This document shows, one piece after another, positions 16,187 to 24,401 of a stretch of 64,000 nt of DNA. A model generated the notes under the pieces. That model was not told the origin of the DNA and made no database searches. It worked only from the letters and a program-made list of their open reading frames with translations. Origin of the DNA: SMWC01 sp045561055 (GTDB taxonomy: Bacteria > Pseudomonadota > Gammaproteobacteria > Steroidobacterales > Rariloculaceae); the NCBI GenBank assembly GCA_045561055.1, contig JBJKYL010000017.1, positions 62,001-126,000 of the forward strand. The letters are read 5' to 3'. The position numbers were made by a program, and so were the translations under genes. Within the stretch, counting starts at the first letter, position 1, and every line of letters starts with the position of its first letter.

Positions 16187-17953
16187 GTGACTATACGTAT
16201 ACTTCACTCACAGCTTATCGATCAAATCGCTGCAGGCGAGGTTATCGAACGACCTGCATCAGCACTAAAAGAGCTCGTCGAGAATAGCCTTGATGCGGGC
16301 GCGAAACGGATCGACATTGAGATTCATGCAGGCGGGACGAAATTAATTCGTATCCGTGATGATGGTGTAGGAATTGTGAAGGATGAGTTGCCATTAGCGC
16401 TAGCGCGTCACGCGACGAGCAAAATCGACAGTCTTGAAGGTCTAGAGGGACTAACGACATATGGATTTCGCGGTGAAGCACTACCGAGTATTGGATCGGT
16501 AGCGCGTCTAAAGCTCACTTCGCGTGCACTAGAAGAAGAGACTGGATGGAAGATTGATTGTGACGGTGGTGAGCTTAGCGCCCCCAAGCCAGCGCCTCAC
16601 CCCCTAGGAACGACGCTTGAGGTTCGTGACTTATTCTTCAATACGCCGGCACGTCGAAAATTTTTACGTACAGAGCGGACTGAATTCTCGCATATTGACA
16701 ATGTTGTGCGCAGCCTTTCGCTCGCGCGTTTTGATATAGCTTGGGAACTTAGGCACAACCATCGCGTAAATTTCACTTTGCCACCAGCTGTCAGTCGTGA
16801 AGATCACGAAGCGCGAATCAGTGATGTATGTGGGGAGGGTTTTCTCGAGCATGCACGATACTTTGAACGAGAAATAGAAGGGCTACATTTACACGGTTGG
16901 CTTGCCGATCCGACATTTTCGCGTAGTCAAGCAGACATGCAGTACACTTACGTTAACGGTCGTGTCGTGCGTGACAAAGTGCTTCGCCATGCCGTTCGCC
17001 TCGGCTATAAGGATGTGTTGTTTCAGGCGCGCCATCCAGCTTACGTAGTATTTTTGGAATTGGATCCCCGTCGTGTAGACGTTAACGCCCACCCCGCTAA
17101 ACTAGAGATTCGTTTCAGAGATTCACGGCTTGTGCACGATTTTGTTTTTCGTACGGTCGAAGCCGTGCTCGGGAGCACGCTTGAATCAGGAGGGCGGGAT
17201 GCAGTTCGGCCACCAGTGCAGATTACTGGTCATAAGCAACTTTATCCTCAAAAACAGCGACCGCTAGGTTTCTCTGGGAATCATGAGGCGACTATTTCAG
17301 TGCGAAATGCTGTACCGCTGTTTGACGTATTGCACGCTCGACCTCTAGCACAACCCGTAGGTGAGGAGCTGCCACCACTAGGGTTTGCGCTTGCACAGCT
17401 AGCGGGGATCTATGTTCTCGCGCAGAATAGTGAAGGATTAATTATCGTTGATATGCACGCCGCTCATGAGCGAATTACCTACGAACGTTTAAAAGATAGG
17501 TTGGGCATTGATAAACTAAAGAAGCAGCCTCTACTTGTGCCTATTTCGCTTAGCGTGTCTGAGCGCGAAGCTGAAGCGGTGGACACTTATGCGGATGAGC
17601 TCCAGCGGCTCGGGTTTGGCGCTGTTTGCCGTGGACCTGAAGAAATTCAGATTACCCATGTCCCCCAGTTATTGATGGGAACCGAAGTGGAAGTGCTGCT
17701 CCGCGATGTGCTTGGCGATCTACTGACTTCTAAAGAGGTAGATCGCGTTGAGGGTATTGCCAACGACGTTTTGGCTACGATGGCGTGTCATAGTGCAATT
17801 CAAGCGAATCGTCAATTAAATATAGACGAGATGAACTCTCTGCTTAGGGAAATGGAGGTAACTGAGCGTGGTGATCATTGCAATCATGGACGTCCGACAT
17901 GGACGCAGATTTCAATCGCAGAACTTGACCGACTTTTCTTTCGTGGTCAGTGA
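16187..17953 (+). CDS. mutL: DNA mismatch repair protein MutL (endonuclease type)
   Basis: Couples MutS mismatch recognition to strand removal. The GHKL ATPase is seen in IAAGEVIERPASALKELVEN, RIRDDGVGI and TYGFRGEALPSIGSV. From the GTG at 16187 it is 588 residues; the frame is open back to 16118, but homology starts at TIRIL. In the C-terminal dimer domain, DMHAAHERITYE (Asp422 to Glu433) fits the DQHA(X)2E(X)4E metal motif of nicking MutL proteins, and ACHSAIQAN and CNHGRPTW complete the zinc site. E. coli MutL lacks these residues, so this cell probably uses methyl-independent repair. GTGA overlap couples it to miaA. Confidence 0.95.
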   Translation: MTIRILHSQLIDQIAAGEVIERPASALKELVENSLDAGAKRIDIEIHAGGTKLIRIRDDGVGIVKDELPLALARHATSKIDSLEGLEGLTTYGFRGEALPSIGSVARLKLTSRALEEETGWKIDCDGGELSAPKPAPHPLGTTLEVRDLFFNTPARRKFLRTERTEFSHIDNVVRSLSLARFDIAWELRHNHRVNFTLPPAVSREDHEARISDVCGEGFLEHARYFEREIEGLHLHGWLADPTFSRSQADMQYTYVNGRVVRDKVLRHAVRLGYKDVLFQARHPAYVVFLELDPRRVDVNAHPAKLEIRFRDSRLVHDFVFRTVEAVLGSTLESGGRDAVRPPVQITGHKQLYPQKQRPLGFSGNHEATISVRNAVPLFDVLHARPLAQPVGEELPPLGFALAQLAGIYVLAQNSEGLIIVDMHAAHERITYERLKDRLGIDKLKKQPLLVPISLSVSEREAEAVDTYADELQRLGFGAVCRGPEEIQITHVPQLLMGTEVEVLLRDVLGDLLTSKEVDRVEGIANDVLATMACHSAIQANRQLNIDEMNSLLREMEVTERGDHCNHGRPTWTQISIAELDRLFFRGQ

Positions 17954-18909
17954 GAATATGGCCTAGCAACTCGGGTACGGATATAGACTGTATTTGTCTA
18001 ACTGGACCCACCGCGTGTGGCAAGACGGAGCTAGCGTTGAAGTTGGCGAAGGAACTGCCGATCGAAGTCGTAAGTATGGACTCCATGCTCGTCTACCGTG
18101 GAATGGATATAGGTACTGCTAAACCGCCAGTAGTCGTTCGCCAACATGTGCCACATCATCTCATTGACATTATCGATGTTTCGGACGTCTACTCGGCGGG
18201 TCGATTTGTACGCGATGCTGGAAAGAGTGTTGTAGAAATAAAAGATCGCGGACGGTTGCCGTTGTTGGTCGGCGGTACTCATCTATACCTACGTGCTTTC
18301 AGAGATGGGATAGCGAATCTCCCCCAAGCTGATTTAGCGATTCGAGCACGGTTAGATGTTGAGGCTGCTGCTGAGGGATGGCCCGCGTTACACGAACGCC
18401 TGGCGGAGATTGACCCAGAGGCGGCTAAGCGTATCTCACCTGGTGATAGGCAACGTATCCAACGTGCGCTCGAAGTCTTTGAGCTGACTGGTAAGTCATT
18501 AACCTACCAGATACGGCGTCCTCGCGCAGAGAGTAGTTTTTCGATAAAAACGTTCGCTGTTCTCCCCGATGATCGGGATGCCCTAGCTGAAAGAATTGAG
18601 CAGCGTTTCGATGCAATGACGAAGGCTGGTTTTGTCGAGGAAGTTGAGCAATTCAAAGGCCGTGGAGACTTGTCTCCTTCTATTCCTGCGATGCGAGCTG
18701 TGGGTTATCGGCAGATGTGGGCGTATCTAGATGGTGAGTATAGTTGGACTGAAGCACGAGATCGCGCGGTAGCGGCAACTCGGCAACTCGCAAAGAGACA
18801 GCTTACATCGCTTCGTTCCGATAAGTTGGCAGAATGCCTGCCTCTTTCAGGAAAAAACTTCGAACGAACGTTTGTGGAGCGTGTCGAAGCGGTACTAGAT
18901 GCTAGTTGA
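17950..18909 (+). CDS. miaA: tRNA dimethylallyltransferase
   Basis: Transfers dimethylallyl to adenosine 37 of UNN-decoding tRNAs. 319 residues from a GTG that overlaps the mutL stop. Signatures: P-loop LTGPTACGKTELA, DSMLVYRGMDIGTAKP, HHLIDIID, LLVGGTHLYLRAFRDG, RIQRALEVFELTGKS and the C-terminal AMRAVGYRQMW. The ATRQLAKRQLT segment is the conserved C-terminal motif. Normal family length. It sits in the standard mutL-miaA-hfq order. Confidence 0.95.
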   Translation: MRIWPSNSGTDIDCICLTGPTACGKTELALKLAKELPIEVVSMDSMLVYRGMDIGTAKPPVVVRQHVPHHLIDIIDVSDVYSAGRFVRDAGKSVVEIKDRGRLPLLVGGTHLYLRAFRDGIANLPQADLAIRARLDVEAAAEGWPALHERLAEIDPEAAKRISPGDRQRIQRALEVFELTGKSLTYQIRRPRAESSFSIKTFAVLPDDRDALAERIEQRFDAMTKAGFVEEVEQFKGRGDLSPSIPAMRAVGYRQMWAYLDGEYSWTEARDRAVAATRQLAKRQLTSLRSDKLAECLPLSGKNFERTFVERVEAVLDAS

Positions 18910-18930
18910 GTTTTCTTGCGTAATTGTGTC

Positions 18931-18959
18931 TTGAAAATTGTGCGCTGTGTTACTATTTA
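18931..18959 (+). promoter_or_regulatory. candidate sigma70 promoter of hfq
   Basis: TTGAAA at 18931-18936 and TATTTA at 18954-18959 are separated by 17 bases. The first matches the -35 consensus well, the second the -10 box only moderately. It lies about 120 bases upstream of the hfq start, downstream of miaA. In E. coli, hfq is also served by its own promoters within and after miaA. Found by eye. Confidence 0.35.
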
Positions 18960-19078
18960 TATTAGTGGGATGATGCCTTCTAATATTGATAACGGAGTTT
19001 GGGCTCGCTTGTTTCGGTAGCGGGCTTGCTTATGGTGTCTGTCCTAGTCTCGAGAAGTTTAAAACTAAGGAGATATCT

Positions 19079-19318
19079 ATGGCTAAAAGTCAGTCATTGC
19101 AAGATCCATTCCTGAATGCTCTACGTAAGGAAAAGGTTCCAGTATCAATATACTTGGTCAATGGCATTAAGTTACAAGGACACATTGATTCATTTGATCA
19201 GTTTGTTGTGTTGTTGAGTAATAGCGTCGATCAAATGGTATATAAACATGCTATCTCGACTGTAGTTCCATCACGGAATGTGGAGCCTGCTGCGGATAAT
19301 GGTGAAGCTGAGGAATAA
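19079..19318 (+). CDS. hfq: RNA chaperone Hfq
   Basis: Hexameric Sm-like chaperone that promotes sRNA-mRNA pairing. The 79-residue protein starts MAKSQSLQDPFLNALRKEKV, with Sm1 (SIYLVNGIKLQGHIDSFDQF) and the Sm2 core VYKHAISTVVPSR. The start is set by AAGGAG at 19067-19072, six bases before the ATG; an in-frame ATG-like start at 18986 would add an implausible tail. The acidic C-terminal tail (AADNGEAEE) is short, as in many gammaproteobacteria outside the enterics. hflX follows 26 bases later. Confidence 0.97.
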   Translation: MAKSQSLQDPFLNALRKEKVPVSIYLVNGIKLQGHIDSFDQFVVLLSNSVDQMVYKHAISTVVPSRNVEPAADNGEAEE

Positions 19319-19344
19319 CTGCTGGGAAGGGTGGGGAGCACAAA

Positions 19345-20619
19345 GTGCTTGATCGTCCTGGAATTGGCGAACGAGTGCTTTTACTTCACATTGGCCTGAA
19401 ACGGTCGTGCGGTGAAGACGAGATAGAGGAGTTTCGTGCATTGGCCAAATCGGCTGGCGCTGAAGTCGTCGGTGAACTGCGGGCGCGGCGTGACCGGCCT
19501 TCTCCAAGGTTGTTTATTGGTACGGGCAAAGCCGAGGAACTTCGGGAGCAGGTTAAGGTGACCTGTGCTGAACTGGTTTTGGTCAACCTTCCATTAACAC
19601 CCAGCCAAGAAAGAAATTTAGAGATATTGCTTAACGCCAGGGTATTGGATCGTAACGGGCTAATTCTGGATATTTTTGCTCAACGTGCGGCGACTTTTGA
19701 GGGGAAAATTCAGGTGGAATTAGCTCAACTCGAACATCTCTCGACAAGATTGGTGCGTGGTTGGACGCATTTAGAGAGACAGAAGGGTGGGATCGGGTTG
19801 CGAGGACCTGGCGAAACACAGCTAGAGACAGACCGTCGCCTATTGGCTCAGCGTATAAAATACCTCAAGGCTCGTCTCGACCGGGTTGAGAAGCAGCGCG
19901 AAATGAGTAGGCGCGAGCGTCGTCAGGCGCAGACCGTGACGGTTTCGCTTGTAGGTTATACTAATGCAGGTAAAACAAGTCTTTTTAATGCGTTAAGCGG
20001 ATCTCATGCCAATGCACGTGATCAGCTGTTTGCGACTCTGGATCCGACGATCCGCCGTTTAAACTCGCATGGCGCAGGTGATATTTTACTTGCCGATACG
20101 GTTGGATTCGTACGGGATTTGCCGCATGAGTTGGTTGCAGCGTTCCGTGCAACGTTAACTGAGACACGTGAGGCAACTCTGCTGTTGCATGTTATTGATG
20201 TGAGTGATCCTCACTTTATCGATCGAAGGCGCCAAGTTGAGCTCGTTCTGGAAAGTATTGGTGCGGCGGATATTCCTTGTATTCAGGTTTATAATAAAAT
20301 AGATAAGGCCCGAAATATGGCTAATGTCTCCTTGAATGGCGTGAAAAATCCGCAATTCTGGGTCTCCGCTGCGACGAATGAGGGATTGATTGAGTTGACC
20401 GAAGAGATAAGAAACCAATGTTTGGGGCGGCCGATTGCTAGATGCCTTAAACTCGGGCCTGACCAAAGTAGATTACGGGCAAGGTTTTTCGATTTGAAGG
20501 CCGTACGCAGAGAATGTGTTCAGGAGTCGGGGGGATGGATTATGGATGTTGAGCTGACAGGTTCTCGGTGGAATGAACTCCGTAAACAGGAAGGAGTTTT
20601 GGACAATATTTTTCAATAG
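19345..20619 (+). CDS. hflX: ribosome-associated GTPase HflX
   Basis: GTPase that splits stalled or stressed 70S ribosomes. 424 residues from a GTG. The N-terminal HflX domain contains RLFIGTGKAEEL and VLDRNGLILDIFAQRA, then the glycine-rich GGIGLRGPGETQLETDRR linker, and the G domain with G1 LVGYTNAGKTSLFN, G3 DTVGF and G4 YNKID. The C-terminal domain is complete. Neighbours hfq and hflK match the E. coli order. Confidence 0.95.
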   Translation: MLDRPGIGERVLLLHIGLKRSCGEDEIEEFRALAKSAGAEVVGELRARRDRPSPRLFIGTGKAEELREQVKVTCAELVLVNLPLTPSQERNLEILLNARVLDRNGLILDIFAQRAATFEGKIQVELAQLEHLSTRLVRGWTHLERQKGGIGLRGPGETQLETDRRLLAQRIKYLKARLDRVEKQREMSRRERRQAQTVTVSLVGYTNAGKTSLFNALSGSHANARDQLFATLDPTIRRLNSHGAGDILLADTVGFVRDLPHELVAAFRATLTETREATLLLHVIDVSDPHFIDRRRQVELVLESIGAADIPCIQVYNKIDKARNMANVSLNGVKNPQFWVSAATNEGLIELTEEIRNQCLGRPIARCLKLGPDQSRLRARFFDLKAVRRECVQESGGWIMDVELTGSRWNELRKQEGVLDNIFQ

Positions 20620-20633
20620 GAAGTACAAGCGCT

Positions 20634-21758
20634 ATGAGCTGGAATAACCCTGACGACAAAGATAATCCTTGGCAATCTAACGGTAATAGTGGCCCGGCGG
20701 ATCTAGACGCTGTCGTAAGAGACCTGCAACGCAAGTTGTCAGGTTTCCTCGGCGGTAGCAGAGGTGGTGGTAATGGCGACTCGGGTGGTCGACGTGCGCG
20801 TGGCGGCTTTTTTTCAGGTGCAGCTATGTTGTTGGTCGCCGTGTGGGCCTTTACCGGGTTCTACCAGGTAAACGATGCGGAACGCGGCATTGTGCTGCGG
20901 TTCGGTGCATTTCAGTCGCTGAGTCAGCCAGGTCTGAGATGGCATATTCCGTGGCCGGTAGAGAGTGTGGAAACAATCAATACCAGCGTTACTGAGCGCT
21001 TTCCATATCAAGGCAGCATGCTTACGCGAGATGAGAACATTGTATTGGTTGATCTTGTCGTTCAATACCGAAGGACTGACCCAGAAGCGTATCTTTTTAA
21101 TATGCGCTCACCGGAGCAAACGCTTGGTGATATAACCGGAAGTGCTATTCGTGAGGTCATTGGAAAGAACGTATTGGATTTCATCTTGACTGAGGGCAGA
21201 GCGGACGTTGCTGCCCAGGCGCAAGCGTTGATTCAGGCGACCGTTGACTCCTACGGTGCCGGTATCACGGTCTATGAAGTAAACCTTCAGGAAGCTAATT
21301 TTCCAGGAGATGTTGAGGCGAGCGTGCAGGATGCAATTAAGGCGCGCGAAGACAAGGAGCGTATGAGCTTCGAGGCTCAGGCGTACGCGAATGATATTGT
21401 GCCTAACGCGCGTGGCGCAGCTGCTCGAGAGCTACAGGACGCGGAAGGTTACCGCGCACGGGTTATCGCGGATGCAGAGGGTGAGGCAAGCCGTTTCTCT
21501 CAGATTTTGTTTGAGTATGAAAAGGCTCCGGGAGTTACGCGGCAGCGAATGTATCTTGAAACGCTAGAGGCTATTCTCGCTTCATCGACAAAGGTGTTGC
21601 TTGATACTGAGAGCAGTGGTGGTGGCAATATGATTTATTTACCGCTCGACCGGCTCATGGAGCGTCGAGAACCTCAGTCGAATATGCTTTCGCCCGGAGT
21701 GCCAGCGGTCAGTGGAAATTTAAGTTCATCCGGTTTGCGAACACGTGATGCGCGCTAG
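20634..21758 (+). CDS. hflK: FtsH-modulating membrane protein HflK
   Basis: Together with HflC forms the large periplasm-facing SPFH cage around the FtsH protease and modulates its activity. 374 residues. The cytoplasmic N-terminus starts MSWNNPDDKDNPW and has a glycine-rich segment (GGSRGGGNGDSGG), a single membrane helix lies near residues 62-80, and the SPFH/band-7 domain begins at VNDAERGIVLRFG. The long helical tail carries EAQAYANDIVPNARGAA. It ends 15 bases before hflC. Confidence 0.95.
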   Translation: MSWNNPDDKDNPWQSNGNSGPADLDAVVRDLQRKLSGFLGGSRGGGNGDSGGRRARGGFFSGAAMLLVAVWAFTGFYQVNDAERGIVLRFGAFQSLSQPGLRWHIPWPVESVETINTSVTERFPYQGSMLTRDENIVLVDLVVQYRRTDPEAYLFNMRSPEQTLGDITGSAIREVIGKNVLDFILTEGRADVAAQAQALIQATVDSYGAGITVYEVNLQEANFPGDVEASVQDAIKAREDKERMSFEAQAYANDIVPNARGAAARELQDAEGYRARVIADAEGEASRFSQILFEYEKAPGVTRQRMYLETLEAILASSTKVLLDTESSGGGNMIYLPLDRLMERREPQSNMLSPGVPAVSGNLSSSGLRTRDAR

Positions 21759-21773
21759 CTAGGAGCAAGTAAT

Positions 21774-22649
21774 ATGAGTAAGCGATTGAATCTTTTATTG
21801 GTAATAGGTGCGCTCGGCGCGATGTTTATCCGAATGACCGTTTTTACAGTGGATGAACGTGAACATGCAGTGAAATTCCGCTTCGGTGAAATTGTCAGGT
21901 CTGACTACACGCCTGGATTGCATTTTAAAATTCCGTTCGTAAATAACGTTACAAAATATCCGGATCGGATATTGGACTATCGAGAATCACAGGAACGGTT
22001 TCTAACTGGCGAGAAAAAGAATCTCATCGTTGACTATTTTATTACCTGGCGCATTACAGATCCGGCACAATATTATCGTTCTGCGAGAGGTGATGAATTA
22101 TTTGCCCAACAACGTTTGTCTGCGATTATTCGCGAAGGGATTAAAGCTGAATTTTCTCGACGGACTGTTGTAGAGGTTGTGTCAGCGGAACGTAGCGAAA
22201 TCATGTCTCAGATGCTTGTGCAGGCGAAGCAAAGAGCGCCAGAACTTGGGTTAGAGGTAGTCGATGTACGTGTTATGCGAATAGAGCTCTCGGACGAGGT
22301 TAGCGACTCCGTATACGCGCGTATGCAGCAGGAGCGCGCTCGTGTCGCGTCGCAGTTGCGGGCAGAGGGCTCGGAAGATGCCGAACTAATTCGCGCGGAC
22401 GCTGACCGACAACGCACTGTGATTTTGGCGGAAGCTTATCGGGATGCAGAAGTCATGCGCGGTGAAGGCGATGCGCGTGCCGCTGAGACCTATGCGAACG
22501 CGTATTCGAGTAACCCGGAATTTTACGCCTTCTACCGAAGTATGGAAGCCTATCGGAAATCCATCGGACGCGAACAGGATGTTCTAGTGCTTAGTCCAGA
22601 TAGCGATTTTTTTCAGTTCCTACAGGAGCAGACTGGCTCGATGCCGTAA
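21774..22649 (+). CDS. hflC: FtsH-modulating membrane protein HflC
   Basis: Partner of HflK. 291 residues, with an N-terminal signal-anchor helix (LNLLLVIGALGAMFIRM), the SPFH domain from VDEREHAVKFRFGEI, the YFITWRITDPAQYY segment and the helical region ending with SMEAYRKSIG, which is the HflC signature before the C-terminal VLSPDSDFFQF. Slightly shorter than the E. coli protein but with all core parts. Confidence 0.95.
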   Translation: MSKRLNLLLVIGALGAMFIRMTVFTVDEREHAVKFRFGEIVRSDYTPGLHFKIPFVNNVTKYPDRILDYRESQERFLTGEKKNLIVDYFITWRITDPAQYYRSARGDELFAQQRLSAIIREGIKAEFSRRTVVEVVSAERSEIMSQMLVQAKQRAPELGLEVVDVRVMRIELSDEVSDSVYARMQQERARVASQLRAEGSEDAELIRADADRQRTVILAEAYRDAEVMRGEGDARAAETYANAYSSNPEFYAFYRSMEAYRKSIGREQDVLVLSPDSDFFQFLQEQTGSMP

Positions 22650-22693
22650 GTGCTGTTTCCAACCATATACAAACTAGATAGGAAGCTAGGATA

Positions 22694-22885
22694 TTGGCCT
22701 GGACAGATCTTTTTTCGGGCCTCGCTTTTTATCTGATAATCGAGGGTTTGTTGCCGTTTGCTTCGCCAAAAGGCTGGCGCCAAGGTCTTGCGATGATGGC
22801 ACAGTTAGATGACGGTCAATTGAGAAGTTTTGGTCTTGGGCTTGTGATTGCGGGTCTGGCATTGTTGTATTTTATACGAGGCTGA
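22694..22885 (+). CDS. DUF2065 small inner-membrane protein (YjeT-like)
   Basis: 63 residues with two hydrophobic helices, near 4-21 (LFSGLAFYLIIEGLLPFA) and 43-61. It starts at a TTG preceded by a purine-rich AGCTAGGA stretch. It fills the yjeT position between hflC and purA as in E. coli, and its stop is immediately followed by the purA ATG. Function unknown; the conserved place in the operon is the main clue. Confidence 0.85.
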   Translation: MAWTDLFSGLAFYLIIEGLLPFASPKGWRQGLAMMAQLDDGQLRSFGLGLVIAGLALLYFIRG

Positions 22886-24181
22886 ATGTTGGGAAAAAAT
22901 GTTGTAGTCATAGGGACGCAATGGGGAGACGAAGGTAAAGGGACAATCGTTGACCTTCTGTCAGAGCGTGCCGATGCTGTTGCGCGTTTTCAAGGTGGCC
23001 ATAATGCTGGTCACACGCTTGTCATTGATGGTGAGAAGACCGTGCTGCACCTGATCCCATCGGGAATATTGCGTCAGAACGTCACCTGCCTTATTGGTAA
23101 CGGCGTTGTGGTTTCGTTGCCGGCGTTAATTGAAGAGATGGATGGTCTTGCGGATCGTCAGGTGCTCGTGGCCGAACGCTTGAAACTATCGCCCGCTTGT
23201 CCTCTGGTCCTCTCATCGCATATTGCGCTTGATAAGGCACGCGAGATGATGCGTGGTCAGGACGCGATCGGGACAACAGGCCGCGGAATCGGACCGGCAT
23301 ACGAAGATAAGATAGCGCGTCGTGCAATCCGCATCGCGGATCTATTCGAGCCTTCAACGCTCGAACAGCGGTTAACAGGATTACTCGACCTGCACAATTT
23401 TCTTCTGGAAAAATATTATAAGGTACGCCCTATCGATGCTTCTCGCGAACTCGACCAGCTTGCCGAATGCGCTGTGCGAGTTAAGCCTTTGGTCGCCGAT
23501 GTAACCGAGTTGTTGTGTGAGATACAAGATGATGGGCGCAGCATTCTTTTTGAAGGGGCGCAAGGCGCGATGTTGGATATTGATCTCGGTACTTATCCGT
23601 TTGTGACCTCTTCGAATACTACTATCGGCGGCGCATCGATAGGTACCGGGATGGGTTCCGCGCCGGTAGATTACGTTCTGGGTATTACCAAGGCTTATAC
23701 AACTCGTGTTGGCGCCGGGCCATTTCCTACGGAAATATCCGATAACATTGGGGCCCATTTGGCGTCGGTTGGCGCTGAATTTGGAGCGACCACAGGGCGC
23801 CCGCGTCGATGTGGTTGGTTAGATGCCGTATCACTGAGAAGGGTAGCGTTTACGAATTCATTGACTGGATTGTGTGTTACAAAACTCGATGTTTTGGATG
23901 GTCTTGAAGAAATAAAAATCTGTGTTGGTTATCGGTTGGATGATCAATTATTAGATGTGCCGCCTCTGCTTATGGATCGTTACGAGGAGTGCAAGCCCGT
24001 TTACGAGATTATGCCAGGCTGGAAGACGCCTACGTCTGGCGTTACGTCATATGATGATTTGCCGGAGGCCGCGCAAGATTATTTGGTGCGTATCGAGGAA
24101 ATTGTCGAGATTCCCGTGGATATAATTTCAACTGGGCCGGGGCGTGAAGCTGTAATTTTACGACAGCATCCTTTTGATTAG
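22886..24181 (+). CDS. purA: adenylosuccinate synthetase
   Basis: Catalyses the GTP-dependent ligation of IMP and aspartate, the first committed step to AMP. 431 residues with the P-loop-like VVIGTQWGDEGKGTIVD, catalytic His in FQGGHNAGHTLV, TTGRGIGPAYEDK, EGAQGAMLDIDLGTYP and the aspartate-binding TTTGRPRRCGW segments. It begins directly after the stop of the DUF2065 gene and ends the superoperon. About 220 AT-rich bases follow before mltD. Confidence 0.96.
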   Translation: MLGKNVVVIGTQWGDEGKGTIVDLLSERADAVARFQGGHNAGHTLVIDGEKTVLHLIPSGILRQNVTCLIGNGVVVSLPALIEEMDGLADRQVLVAERLKLSPACPLVLSSHIALDKAREMMRGQDAIGTTGRGIGPAYEDKIARRAIRIADLFEPSTLEQRLTGLLDLHNFLLEKYYKVRPIDASRELDQLAECAVRVKPLVADVTELLCEIQDDGRSILFEGAQGAMLDIDLGTYPFVTSSNTTIGGASIGTGMGSAPVDYVLGITKAYTTRVGAGPFPTEISDNIGAHLASVGAEFGATTGRPRRCGWLDAVSLRRVAFTNSLTGLCVTKLDVLDGLEEIKICVGYRLDDQLLDVPPLLMDRYEECKPVYEIMPGWKTPTSGVTSYDDLPEAAQDYLVRIEEIVEIPVDIISTGPGREAVILRQHPFD

Positions 24182-24401
24182 GATTTATTGTGATTGTTCG
24201 CTCTGGGTCTGCCAGGACTAAAAAGCTCGATAATTTAGTAATAAGTAATTATAAATTAAAGGAATTGTTTTTTAGTTGTCATGGGTTAGTGGCATTGTCA
24301 TCATTAGTAAGTTGTGATTTAGGTCCTGATACTACTGGACGACTGGGGATAATCTCTTTACTTTCTAGAGGGTGTCTACTCCTGTTGGGATTGCGGTGGG
24401 A

